Shown here: positions 24,667 to 31,948 of the stretch, piece by piece
How positions within the stretch are numbered: position 1 is the stretch's first letter
Layout: each line of letters opens with the position of its first letter
Notes under the pieces: model-generated
Database searches by the model: none
What the model was told of the DNA's origin: nothing
What the model saw: the letters and a program-made list of their open reading frames with translations, nothing else
Position numbers and translations under genes: made by a program
NCBI GenBank assembly: GCA_946412355.1
Contig: CAMKGX010000013.1
Span: 1-38,979 of the forward strand
Reading direction: 5' to 3'
Source: an uncultured Clostridia bacterium
GTDB taxonomy: Bacteria; Bacillota; Clostridia; Oscillospirales; Oscillospiraceae
DNA length: 38,979 bases

Positions 24667-25137
24667 GGGCTGACCCTCCTTCGGCAAATTGGTATCTTTT
24701 ATTGTAAACCACTTTGCCGCAAAAGAAAAGGCTTTTTTGCCAAATGGCAGAAAAAGGGACCAAAGGGCCGCCATGCCCCGCCAAAGCTGGCGAAAAGGCC
24801 ACCCCAGCGCTGCGAAAAAGGCGGCGAAGCACTCCGCCCAGAAGTCCCACACCGGCCGCAGCAGCCGCGCCGGCCAAAGCCACCAGCCCAGGGCCCCGGC
24901 GGCGCCGCCCAGCACCATGTACAGCCGCAGCTCGCCGCCCCCCAGCCCCAGGGCCAGCCACAGCGTCAGCGCCCCGGCGGCCAAGGCGTAGAGGCCGTCC
25001 AGCAGATGGGTCAGCAAGCGGCTGCGCCGCCGCCGCAGCCGCACCGAGCGCAGCAGGTCGTACAGCACCGCCCCCGCCACGCCCAGGCCCGCCGCCGCGG
25101 CCAGGGCGGCGGCCTGCTGGGGGATGTGGTTTTCCAT
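24382..25137 (-). CDS. yabQ: YabQ reading continuously into DivIC (251 residues)
   Basis: The YabQ part (residues 1-157) starts MENHIPQQAAALAAA and has about four hydrophobic segments, with the family stretch VLYDLLRSVRLRRRRS; YabQ is a spore-cortex membrane protein made in the mother cell. No stop codon separates it from the downstream divIC: the frame passes through FTIKDTNLPKEGQP into MKKSRRKAS. Two proteins are therefore encoded in one frame, as a fusion and as the separate DivIC product. The ATG overlaps the yabP TGA. The YabQ part is shorter than the 211 residues of B. subtilis, so the loss of a stop codon is possible. Whether the long form is made is not known. Confidence 0.75.
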   Translation of the reverse strand: MENHIPQQAAALAAAAGLGVAGAVLYDLLRSVRLRRRRSRLLTHLLDGLYALAAGALTLWLALGLGGGELRLYMVLGGAAGALGWWLWPARLLRPVWDFWAECFAAFFAALGWPFRQLWRGMAALWSLFLPFGKKAFSFAAKWFTIKDTNLPKEGQPMKKSRRKASPLLIAVLLVLVAVLAVETAQVYRKLSYARQEQASLAAQVEQQTQANDALKADLSKAGDENFIKGLARELLGLAESGERIFYDVND

Positions 25138-25418
25138 CAGGCGAACAGGCGGCGCCACAGCCCGCCCTGCTGGCGGGGGGCGTCCTCGTAGTCCAGGCCG
25201 TCGATGCGGCCATCCACGTGGAGCTCGCCGCCGTCCAGGCTCAGCTTGTCGATGTGCAGCCCTTCCCCTGTCACCACCAGCACCCCGGCGCAGGTGGACA
25301 TGACGATGCAGCTCTCGTCAAACCGCTCCACGTCCTCCACCCCCGCCACGGTGAGATGCTCCCGGCCCTCCAGCGTCACGCGGTGATACAGCGCCCCGGA
25401 CGATACCTCGTATGCCAT
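25137..25418 (-). CDS. yabP: Sporulation protein YabP
   Basis: A 93-residue YabP-family protein needed for cortex formation with YabQ. The repeated strand pattern HRVTLEGREHLTVAGVEDVERFDE...IVMSTCAGVLVVTGEGLHIDKLSLDGGELHVDG is typical. The ATG at 25418 comes right after the U-run of a terminator-like hairpin whose 3' arm carries the ribosome site GGGAGGGGG. The TGA overlaps the yabQ ATG. Bacillus yabP-yabQ is sigma-E controlled; I could not identify a sigma-E promoter here. Confidence 0.9.
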   Translation of the reverse strand: MAYEVSSGALYHRVTLEGREHLTVAGVEDVERFDESCIVMSTCAGVLVVTGEGLHIDKLSLDGGELHVDGRIDGLDYEDAPRQQGGLWRRLFA

Positions 25419-25467
25419 AAAAAAGACCCCCTCCCCATGGTGTTACCATGTGTATGAGGGGGGCTTT
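25419..25467 (-). promoter_or_regulatory. Terminator-like hairpin enclosing the yabP ribosome-binding site
   Basis: Minus-strand RNA from rqcP would fold AAAAGCCCCCCTC against GGGGAGGGGGTCTTTT, with an inner CATGGT/ACCATG stem, and then TTTTTT next to the yabP ATG. The structure can end the rqcP transcript and at the same time sequester the yabP ribosome site. Confidence 0.65.
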
Positions 25468-25471
25468 TCCT

Positions 25472-25717
25472 TTATGCGTTGATTTCTTTATACATGGCGG
25501 CAGCGGCGTCCTTGCCCACGTTCTCCGCCACGGCCACCACCTCCACGGTGAGGGTGCGCCCGCCGAAGGCGATGGCGATCACGTCACCCACCTTCACGTC
25601 GTAGCTGGCCCGGGCCACCTTGCCGTTTACGGTGACCCGCTCATTGTCGCAGGCCTCGTTGGCCACAGTGCGGCGCTTGATGAGGCGGCTGACCTTCAGA
25701 TATTTATCCAGTCGCAT
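25472..25717 (-). CDS. rqcP: S4-domain ribosome quality control protein RqcP
   Basis: An 81-residue S4-domain protein (YabO/Hsp15-like) that assists RqcH in C-terminal Ala tailing on stalled 50S subunits. The fold begins MRLDKYLKVSRLIKRRTVANEACD and continues VNGKVARASYDVKVGDVI. AAGGAG stands 6 nt before the ATG. It lies between hup and yabP; both of its borders carry terminator hairpins, so its transcript may be partly separate. Confidence 0.93.
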   Translation of the reverse strand: MRLDKYLKVSRLIKRRTVANEACDNERVTVNGKVARASYDVKVGDVIAIAFGGRTLTVEVVAVAENVGKDAAAAMYKEINA

Positions 25718-25729
25718 AGGAATCTCCTT

Positions 25730-25757
25730 AAAAACAAGAGGAGGGCTTACGCCCTCC
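25730..25757 (-). terminator. Terminator between hup and rqcP
   Basis: Minus strand GGAGGGC-GTAA-GCCCTCC followed by TCTTGTTTTT. It overlaps the rqcP leader, so only readthrough would reach rqcP. Confidence 0.8.
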
Positions 25758-25774
25758 CCCGTGCATGAAATTTT

Positions 25775-26047
25775 TTACTTAACGGCGTCCTTCAGAGCCT
25801 TGCCGGCCTTGAAAGCGGGCACCTTGGCGGCAGCGATGGTGACGGCAGCGCCGGTGCGGGGGTTCACGCCGGAGCGAGCAGCGCGCTTCTTGGTCTCGAA
25901 AGAGCCAAAGCCCACCAGCTGGACCTTCTCCTCCTTGGCCAGGGCCTCGGTGACAACGGCCAGAGCGGCGTTGACGGCAGCCTCGGTATCCTTCTTGGAC
26001 AGGTTGGCCTTCTCGGCCACAGCAGCGATCAGTTCGGTCTTGTTCAT
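25775..26047 (-). CDS. hup: HU-family DNA-binding protein
   Basis: A 90-residue histone-like protein that bends and compacts DNA. The pattern [20 protein letters not shown], the GFGSFE hinge and the RSGVNPRTG beta-arm with the intercalating Pro are all present. AGGAGGA stands 9 nt before the ATG. A sigma-A promoter with -35 TTGACG is 80-110 nt upstream. It ends at the terminator at 25730-25757, as expected for an abundant protein. Confidence 0.97.
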   Translation of the reverse strand: MNKTELIAAVAEKANLSKKDTEAAVNAALAVVTEALAKEEKVQLVGFGSFETKKRAARSGVNPRTGAAVTIAAAKVPAFKAGKALKDAVK

Positions 26048-26128
26048 GGTTTCTTATCCTCCTATTATAATAGCTTTGGTGAACAAAATAGATGCCCGGG
26101 AATTGTCAAAAAATCCCCCGACCCGTAT

Positions 26129-26157
26129 ATTATCCCATAAAACCCGGTAATCGTCAA
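26129..26157 (-). promoter_or_regulatory. hup promoter (sigma-A type)
   Basis: Minus strand -35 TTGACG (26157-26152), 17-nt spacer, -10 GATAAT (26134-26129), in an AT-rich stretch. Confidence 0.7.
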
Positions 26158-26259
26158 GCATCTCTTTGCATATCCTGAAATATTGTGCATTTTCCCATGA
26201 AATGCCACCAAAAATTCCCATAAACAGTGAAAAAGTAAAAACCGCGCCGGAATAATTAT

Positions 26260-26660
26260 GCGCGGGCGGGTGGACGACAAACGGCATCGCCCGTCACCGT
26301 AGGGGCGCTTCAGGTCGCGCCCATAACCCGGTGGCGAATACCGCCAAGGCCGATTGAATGGCAAGGGGCATCGTCTATCACCGTAGGGGCCGACGACCCG
26401 GCGGCCCGTACCCAGGCCCGGCCCCCCGCCAACGCCGGGTGGATGGTACACGGTATCGGCACCCTACGAACATCATCGGCACCGCTCGCAACCAACGATA
26501 CCTTCCCAGGTGTTGCCGCCGCGGCACGGCGCGCCGAGGTCGTCGCGCCCTACGGCATAATCATAACGGCATCGGTTTTCTTTGTAGGGGCGCTTCGTGA
26601 AGCGCCCGTAACCCGGTGGCGAATACCGCCAAGGCCGGGTGAATGGCAAAAGATAACAAT
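26260..26660. repeat. Family I GTAG-hairpin block, four modules
   Basis: 26299-26322 (class i, arm GGGCGC with loop TTCAGGTC, plus), 26383-26408 (c, plus), 26527-26553 (d, minus), 26584-26607 (b, plus). Class i takes the place of class a, 84 bp before class c. Confidence 0.82.
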
Positions 26661-26670
26661 AACCGCCCCA

Positions 26671-26914
26671 GCCTTCCCCTCGGGGGGAAGGTACCCCAGT
26701 GCGCACACTGGGGGGAATGAGGGGGCGATATTTCGGAAAGCTGCGGTCATCGCCCCCTCATCCGTCACGGCCTACGGCCGTGCCACCTCTTGCCCACGTT
26801 GCGGCATCCGGTTCCCAGGCCCGTTGGGCCATGGCAACCGGGCCGCTGCCTGGCTGTGCCCTCGCTTCATCCGCCGCCGGCGGCGCTTCGGGCGCAGCCC
26901 CCCAGGGGGAAGGC
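26671..26914. repeat. Family II composite palindromic repeat (copy c, 244 bp)
   Basis: Starts with GCCTTCCCC, then CCCCAGTG/CACTGGGG, GAGGGGGCG/CGCCCCCTC arms, ACGGCC/GGCCGT, a 34-nt hairpin at 26808-26841 with outer arms CCGGTT/AACCGG, a large GGCTGTGCCC/GGGCGCAGCC stem with inner GCCGCC/GGCGGC, and ends with GGGGGAAGGC. The 34-nt hairpin is identical to that of copy d and differs from copy a at a paired position. Confidence 0.85.
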
Positions 26915-26982
26915 TGGGGCAGCGTATTCCAACCCATCCGCGCAGCGGATCCCTCCATTCTTCATTCTTCCGTCTTCATTAT

Positions 26983-28488
26983 TCACCGCCCCCGCAGTCG
27001 GGCCACGTCCTCCCGGGTCACCGCTCCCAGGGCCAGGGCTGCGGCGGCGTATACCCCACCGCACACCGCCGCCGCCGGTACCACCGCCCAGGGCCCCGGC
27101 ACCGCCGCCGCCATCAGGCGGCAGCACCCCGGCGCTGCCAGGGCCATCACCGCTCCCGCCGCCGCCCCGGGCAGCAGCTCCGTCCACAGCCCGGGCACCG
27201 CCCGGCCCACCAGCAGCAGATCCACCGCCGCCGCCAGGCCGTAGCACCCCGCCGTGGCCCAGGCCGCTCCCTGTACCCCCATCCGGGGCACCAGGGCCAC
27301 GTTCAGGGCGATTTTCACCGCCGCCCCCAGGGCCAATGCCGCCAGCGGCGCACGGGGCCGCCCTTTTGCCTGCAACATCCCGGTGCAGACCCCCATCAGC
27401 CCCACCGCCGCCGACGATGCCCCCAAAATTTGCAGATGGGGCGCGGCAAAATCGGCGGTGGCCTCGCCGTAGAAAAGGGCCAAAAGGGGATGGGCCAATG
27501 CCGACAGCCCTAGCCCCAGGGGAAAGGCGATGAGCCCCGCCAGCCGTACCGCGCTGCGGCACAGCTGCCCGGCCCGGCCGGGCTGACCGGCGGCGGTGTA
27601 CCGGGCGATGGGGGGAATCAGCGCCGCCGTCACCGGCATCAGCAGCGACGGCGGCAGCACGAACAGGGTCAGGCCGTAGGTGTAGTAACCGTACTGCTCT
27701 GCCGCCCGGGCCGCCGTCATGGTCCGCTGCAGCGCGGCCATGGTGAGGGACTGGTCCAGCACCGTGATGAGGCTCATGCCCACCCCGCCCACGGTGATGG
27801 GCGCCGCCACCGCCAAAAGCTGCCGCAAAATGGCCCGCCGGGGGGTGTCATCCGCCGACGGGATGCGCCGCCGTTGGGGCAGCAGACAGAGAAGGCCCGC
27901 CAGCTCCCCTGCCGTCACCCCCGCCACGGCTCCTGCCGCCGCCATGTCCGGCCCCAGCCCCCGGCCCACCGCCAGCAGCGCCAGGCCCAGGCCCACCATG
28001 AGCTTCACCGCCGACTCCGCCACCTGGCTCACCGCCGTGGGGGCCATGTCCCCCAGGCCCTGGGTGGCCCCCCGCAGGGGCGTCATCAGGCACACGCAGG
28101 CCACCCCCGGCGCCAGGGCGGCGATGGCGGGGGCGGCGCCGCCGTCGTGGAGCACCGCCGCCAAAGGCTTGGCCAAAAGCAACATAGCGCCGCCGCCGAG
28201 AAGGCCCAGGGCCGTCATCAGCAGCAGCGCTGTGGAGAAAATGCGCCCCGCCCGCCCCGGATGGGGACGAGCGGCGGCGGTCAGGGTGCTTAGGGCCACC
28301 GTCATGCCGGAGGTGGCCAGCAGCAGCACCGTGTTGTATACGTTGTAGGCGGCGTAGAAGTGGGCCATGCCCGCGCTGCCCAGCGCCCGCCCCAGGGGGA
28401 TTTTGTACACCGCCCCCAGCAGCTTGGTGAGGAACACCGCCGCCGTCAAAATGGCAGCGCCCCGGAGAAACCGCCCGTTGCCGCCCAT
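26983..28488 (-). CDS. SpoVB/MurJ-like polysaccharide (lipid II type) flippase
   Basis: A 501-residue multidrug/oligosaccharidyl-lipid/polysaccharide superfamily transporter of the SpoVB/YabM type with about 14 predicted membrane segments. The start AAILTAAVFLTKLLGAVYKIPLGRALG is diagnostic of SpoVB-like proteins; LIPPIARYTAAG and LGVCTGMLQAKGRP-type segments follow. A role in moving peptidoglycan or cell-wall precursors is inferred from the family; which one cannot be told here. AAGGAG stands 8 nt before the ATG, 13 nt after the hemZ stop, so it is likely the last gene of the MBL-hemZ transcript. The sequence is very GC- and Ala-rich. Confidence 0.85.
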   Translation of the reverse strand: MGGNGRFLRGAAILTAAVFLTKLLGAVYKIPLGRALGSAGMAHFYAAYNVYNTVLLLATSGMTVALSTLTAAARPHPGRAGRIFSTALLLMTALGLLGGGAMLLLAKPLAAVLHDGGAAPAIAALAPGVACVCLMTPLRGATQGLGDMAPTAVSQVAESAVKLMVGLGLALLAVGRGLGPDMAAAGAVAGVTAGELAGLLCLLPQRRRIPSADDTPRRAILRQLLAVAAPITVGGVGMSLITVLDQSLTMAALQRTMTAARAAEQYGYYTYGLTLFVLPPSLLMPVTAALIPPIARYTAAGQPGRAGQLCRSAVRLAGLIAFPLGLGLSALAHPLLALFYGEATADFAAPHLQILGASSAAVGLMGVCTGMLQAKGRPRAPLAALALGAAVKIALNVALVPRMGVQGAAWATAGCYGLAAAVDLLLVGRAVPGLWTELLPGAAAGAVMALAAPGCCRLMAAAVPGPWAVVPAAAVCGGVYAAAALALGAVTREDVARLRGR

Positions 28489-28500
28489 GAAAATCGCTCC

Positions 28501-29979
28501 TTACTTTCGCATATTCTCATGGAACACCCGGAACGTCTCCAGATTTTCCGCCACCTTTTCGGGCCGCTGGATGTATTCCGTGGGGTACTTGGGGTGAAAC
28601 AGGCGCTCAATGTGCTGCCTGGGCCAATCCACCATCTTCGTGGAGCCGCCCGCCCCCAGGGACAGGATGCTGTGCAGCTCCTCCATGATGTAGATATTAT
28701 ATAGGCCCTCGCTGCCGGGTATGCACCAGCCTGTGTTTTCAAAGCTGCCGGACATGTACTTCTGCCGGTACAGGTAATAGGGCACGAAGCCGGCGGCGCG
28801 GAGGGTGGGATCGGCGTAGTCCAGCATGGCGGCCACGTCCTCCGCCGTGGGGATGGCAAGGCCCTCCAACAGAATCCGGCTGCCCTTTTTCAGCGACAGG
28901 GTGTGGACGGTGATATTGTCGGCGCCGTAGGAAAGGCACGCGTCCAGCGTGCGGCGGAAGCCGTCGGGGGTGTCCTCGGGCAATCCGGCAATTAAATCCA
29001 TGTTCACGTGGGGGAAGCCCAGCTCGGTGGCAAGGGCCATGGCGGCGCGGATCTCCTCCGCCGTGTGGCGGCGGCCAATGGCGGTGAGCACCTTGTCCTC
29101 CAGGCTCTGGGGATTGACGCTGATGCGGTCGATATTGTGCCGCAGCAGCACCAGCAGCTTCTCCCGGTCGATGGTGTCGGGCCGCCCCGCCTCCACGCAC
29201 CGCTCTGCGGCGTGGGTCAGGTCGAAGGAGCGCTCCAAATGGGTCAGCAGCCGGTCCATCTGTTCCGCCGAAAGGGTGGTGGGGGTGCCGCCGCCCATGT
29301 AGAAGGATTTGATCCGCAGCCCCGCCTGGGCCACCATGGCCCCGGCGGCGGTGATCTCGTTCATCAGCGCGGTGAGATAGGGCTCCATCAAATGGAACGA
29401 TTTGGCCACCGACTGGCTGACGAAGCTGCAATAGGCGCAGCGGGTGGGGCAAAAGGGAATGCCCACATACAGGCTGATGTCATTGGGCTGCAAGTCCGAC
29501 AGGGCCTTGCGGCCCGCCTGGGCCGTCTCGATGGCCAGGCGGCGGCGGGGGGCGGACACGCAGTAGGTATCCCGGAGGATTTTGTCCACCTGGGCCGGGG
29601 TTTTCCCGGCGGCCAGATATTGGCCCGCCAGCTTGCCGGGCCGGATGCCGGTCAACGCGCCCCAGGCGGGGGTCTGGCCCGTCACGGCCCGGGCGGCTTT
29701 GAAGAAGCTCAGTTTCACCGCCCGCTGCCGCAGCCGCTCCTGCTCGTATTCGTCGGCGGCGCCGTCAATGCGCACCCGGCTGACGCCCCGGCCCTCACGG
29801 CCCTCATAGCGGATGAGGGTGGTGGCGGTGGCGTAGGTTTTCCCCAGGGACAGGCGGACGTCCGCCTGGTTTTCCTCGGCGGCGTCGGGCTCATACACGG
29901 GCCGCTCCTGGGGGAAGAAGGCCAGCAGGCTCTGCTCCACGGCGTAGCGCTGGTCGTGTCCGGTAAAGATCAGTTTCAT
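28501..29979 (-). CDS. hemZ: Coproporphyrinogen dehydrogenase-like HemZ
   Basis: A 492-residue HemN-family radical SAM protein with the extra N-terminal domain (about 1-165) that marks HemZ. The cluster motif is IPFCPTRCAYCSFVSQ near 180, preceded by ISLYVG; MGGGTPTTLSAEQM, ISVNPQSLEDKVL and DLIAGLPEDTPDGF follow. Unlike HemW it has a long C-terminal region ending PEKVAENLETFRVFHENMRK. Firmicute HemZ is described as an oxygen-independent coproporphyrinogen III dehydrogenase candidate, though its exact reaction is not certain. It overlaps the MBL gene by 4 nt. Confidence 0.93.
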   Translation of the reverse strand: MKLIFTGHDQRYAVEQSLLAFFPQERPVYEPDAAEENQADVRLSLGKTYATATTLIRYEGREGRGVSRVRIDGAADEYEQERLRQRAVKLSFFKAARAVTGQTPAWGALTGIRPGKLAGQYLAAGKTPAQVDKILRDTYCVSAPRRRLAIETAQAGRKALSDLQPNDISLYVGIPFCPTRCAYCSFVSQSVAKSFHLMEPYLTALMNEITAAGAMVAQAGLRIKSFYMGGGTPTTLSAEQMDRLLTHLERSFDLTHAAERCVEAGRPDTIDREKLLVLLRHNIDRISVNPQSLEDKVLTAIGRRHTAEEIRAAMALATELGFPHVNMDLIAGLPEDTPDGFRRTLDACLSYGADNITVHTLSLKKGSRILLEGLAIPTAEDVAAMLDYADPTLRAAGFVPYYLYRQKYMSGSFENTGWCIPGSEGLYNIYIMEELHSILSLGAGGSTKMVDWPRQHIERLFHPKYPTEYIQRPEKVAENLETFRVFHENMRK

Positions 29980-30596
29980 AGGCCCATCCCCTGTCGCAGA
30001 TAGGGATTGTGCTGCCGCTCAAAGGCCAACGTGGTTTCCCCCTCGTGGCCGCAGAGGCAGCGGTAGTCGCCGGGGAGCTTGCCCAGCCGCCCCAGGGAGC
30101 GCAGCATGGCGGCATAGCTGCCGTCGGGGAAGTCCGTCCGCCCGCAGCTGCCCCGGAACAGGGTGTCGCCGCAGAAAATCACGCCGGGGCCCACGAGGCA
30201 CACGCTGCCGGCGCTGTGGCCCGGCGTTTCCAGCACGGTAAAGGTGACGTTTCCCACGGAAATCGTGTCCCCTTCCCGGTAAAACCGCTGGTTTTTGTCA
30301 CTTAACCGGGGGAATTTCAGCTCCCAGCCGCCGCCGGCGGGGGCGTTCACCACGTCGGCGGGATGGATGTACACCGGCGTATCGGGCCACTGTTCCAGCA
30401 GCCCCGCCACGGCGGTGCAGTGGTCAAAATGGCCGTGGGTCAGCCAGATGGCGGCCAGGGGGCAGCCGGTATTCCCGATGGCGGCGATGATGCGGCCCGC
30501 CTCGTCCCCCGGGTCCACCACCACGGTCTGGTTGCCGTGGGTGACGACGTAGCAGTTGGTCATAATGGGCCCCACCTGCAGCGATGTGATGGTCAT
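29976..30596 (-). CDS. MBL-fold metallo-hydrolase (YcbL / glyoxalase II-like)
   Basis: A 206-residue metallo-beta-lactamase fold protein with the metal motif THGHFDH (residues 54-60), the GHSAGSVC segment, GDTLFRGSCGRTD and the CGHE histidine. It resembles the short YcbL-type hydroxyacylglutathione hydrolase-like proteins often found between dtd and hemZ in clostridia. The substrate is not known. AAGGAGGA stands 6 nt before the ATG. It overlaps hemZ by 4 nt. Confidence 0.9.
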   Translation of the reverse strand: MTITSLQVGPIMTNCYVVTHGNQTVVVDPGDEAGRIIAAIGNTGCPLAAIWLTHGHFDHCTAVAGLLEQWPDTPVYIHPADVVNAPAGGGWELKFPRLSDKNQRFYREGDTISVGNVTFTVLETPGHSAGSVCLVGPGVIFCGDTLFRGSCGRTDFPDGSYAAMLRSLGRLGKLPGDYRCLCGHEGETTLAFERQHNPYLRQGMGL

Positions 30597-30626
30597 GGAG
30601 TGTCCTCCTTAACGCTTGGAATTGTG

Positions 30627-30857
30627 AAAAAAGCATCGCAGATTTCGCGCCCGCAGGCGCGAATCCATGAAATCAAAATTTCCGGCGGCGTGTACCCCAA
30701 GGGCACTGGCTCCACCAGCCGCTCATTCTTCGCGGGGTGTCGCTGGCGTACGTCGGAAATTTTACTTCTCAGGCCACGAAGTGTGCGAGCGTAAGCGAGT
30801 GCGCGCAGTGGACTGCAAGCCAACTATCGGAAAACGGCAAAGCCGTTTTCCGATAAG
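30627..30857 (-). repeat. Family III modular hairpin element (copy 2), with a 56-bp insertion
   Basis: Read on the minus strand: slot 1 at 30855-30825 (arm TATCGGAAAACGGC, loop TTT), constant TGCAGTCCACTGCGCGCAC, a short slot 2 (TCGCTTACGCTC), constant GCACACTTCGTGGCCTGAG, slot 3 arms CGGAAATTTT at 30763-30754 and 30684-30675 with the 56-bp element between them, then the constant GCGCGAA hairpin and ATCTGCGATGCTTTTT. Slot 1 starts 2 nt after the dtd stop codon. It separates dtd from the MBL gene. Confidence 0.88.
30693..30748. mobile_element. 56-bp loop-inserted element, copy C
   Basis: Begins TACCCCAAGGGCACTGGCTC and ends GTGTCGCTGGCG. It splits the loop of a hairpin with arms AAAATTTCCG/CGGAAATTTT. 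It matches copies at 36573-36628 and 36937-36992 except in a few central positions. No transposase is encoded; the ends TACCCC and GGGGTG can pair. Confidence 0.8.
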
Positions 30858-31304
30858 CTAAAGGTTGTCCGTGTCCACAATCAGGGTGACGGGGCCGTCG
30901 TTGCGGCTGTCCACCTGCATATCGGCGCCGAAGATGCCCGTCTCCACGTGGAAGCCCCGCTCCCGGCACCCGGCGATGAACCGCTCATACAGGGGAATGG
31001 CGGTGTCGGGCCGGGCGGCGCCCAGAAATTCGGGCCGGCGGCCCTTTTTGCAGTTGCCGTACAGGGTGAACTGGGAGATGACCAGAATTTCGCCCCCCAC
31101 GTCCTTCAGCCCCAGGTTCATCTTCTCGTTCTCGTCCTCGAAGATGCGCAGGCCCGTCAGCTTGTCGCACAGCTTGTCGCATTCCGCCTCGGTGTCGTTC
31201 ACGCCCACCCCCAGCAGAATGAGAAAGCCCTGTCCGATCTGTCCGTGCACCGCGCCGTCAATGGTGACGGAGGCGTGCTTCACCCGGGTCAATACCGCTC
31301 GCAT
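30858..31304 (-). CDS. dtd: D-aminoacyl-tRNA deacylase
   Basis: A 148-residue Dtd that hydrolyses D-aminoacyl-tRNA (and Gly-tRNA-Ala), protecting translation. The family motifs SQFTLYGN (residues 78-85) and NDGPVTLIVDT at the C-terminus form the chiral pocket. ATG 31304 has AAGGAG 8 nt upstream; the frame is open to 31397 but the extra part crosses the tandem hairpins. It sits downstream of rel in the usual clostridial order, but a 644-bp repeat block intervenes. Confidence 0.96.
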   Translation of the reverse strand: MRAVLTRVKHASVTIDGAVHGQIGQGFLILLGVGVNDTEAECDKLCDKLTGLRIFEDENEKMNLGLKDVGGEILVISQFTLYGNCKKGRRPEFLGAARPDTAIPLYERFIAGCRERGFHVETGIFGADMQVDSRNDGPVTLIVDTDNL

Positions 31305-31360
31305 AATGTGATCTCCTTGTGTTGTAAATAGTGAAATAGTCCGCCGGGGGGAGGAATAAT

Positions 31361-31460
31361 GAATTGCGCCAAAGGCGCGTGAATTGCCTGACGGCATGAA
31401 TTGTGCCTGACGGCATGAATTGTGCCTGACGGCACATGATTTGCGCCTTGCGGCACATTA
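31361..31460. repeat. Tandem short-hairpin array (five units)
   Basis: Units of 17-23 bp beginning GAATTG or GATTTG at 31361, 31381, 31398, 31417 and 31438, each with a small hairpin (GCGCC-AAA-GGCGC, TGCC-TGAC-GGCA and variants). The leading GAATTG is constant, while the hairpins vary in length. It lies upstream of dtd. Confidence 0.8.
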
Positions 31461-31948
31461 CATTGTAGGGGCCGACGACCCCTATGGTTTTGCACCGTAG
31501 GGGCGATTCACGAATCGCCCGCAGCCCGGTAACGAAAACCGAAAAGGTGGGGTGGATGGTAAAACGGTGTCGTCAACCACCGTAGGGGCCGACGACCCGG
31601 CGGCCCGCAGCCCAAGTGACGACCACCACCAAGGGCGGGTGGATGGCAAGCGGTATCATCAACCACCCGCAACCAACGATACCATTTATCATTACCGCCA
31701 GCGGGTACGGCGCGCCGAGTCGTCGCGCCCTACGGATTATTGTAACTGTCCGCAACCAACGGTGCCTTTCCGCAAACCCGCCGCCGGGTAACGGGCCGCC
31801 GGGGGCGGCGGCCCCTACAAAGATACTCGGCCCCTATGGTTTTGCACCGTAGGGGCGATTCACGAATCGCCCGCAGCCCGGTGACGAACAGCGAAAAGGT
31901 GGGGTGGATGGAAAACGGCGTCGTTATCCGCCGTTTTTGCATGACGGT
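31461..31948. repeat. Family I GTAG-hairpin block with a roughly 90-bp direct duplication
   Basis: 31465-31482 (class c, truncated, plus), 31497-31520 (a, plus), 31582-31607 (c, plus), 31708-31733 (d, minus), 31792-31817 (c, minus, perfect stem), 31849-31872 (a, plus). The stretch starting CCCCTATGGTTTTGCACC at 31480 is repeated at 31831 through GGTGGGGTGGATGG, 351 bp apart, with a few differences. Confidence 0.82.

Noticed and set aside
26104-26109. A perfect TTGACA as the hup -35
   Set aside because: No -10 lies at 16-18 nt; the TTGACG/GATAAT pair just upstream has correct spacing.
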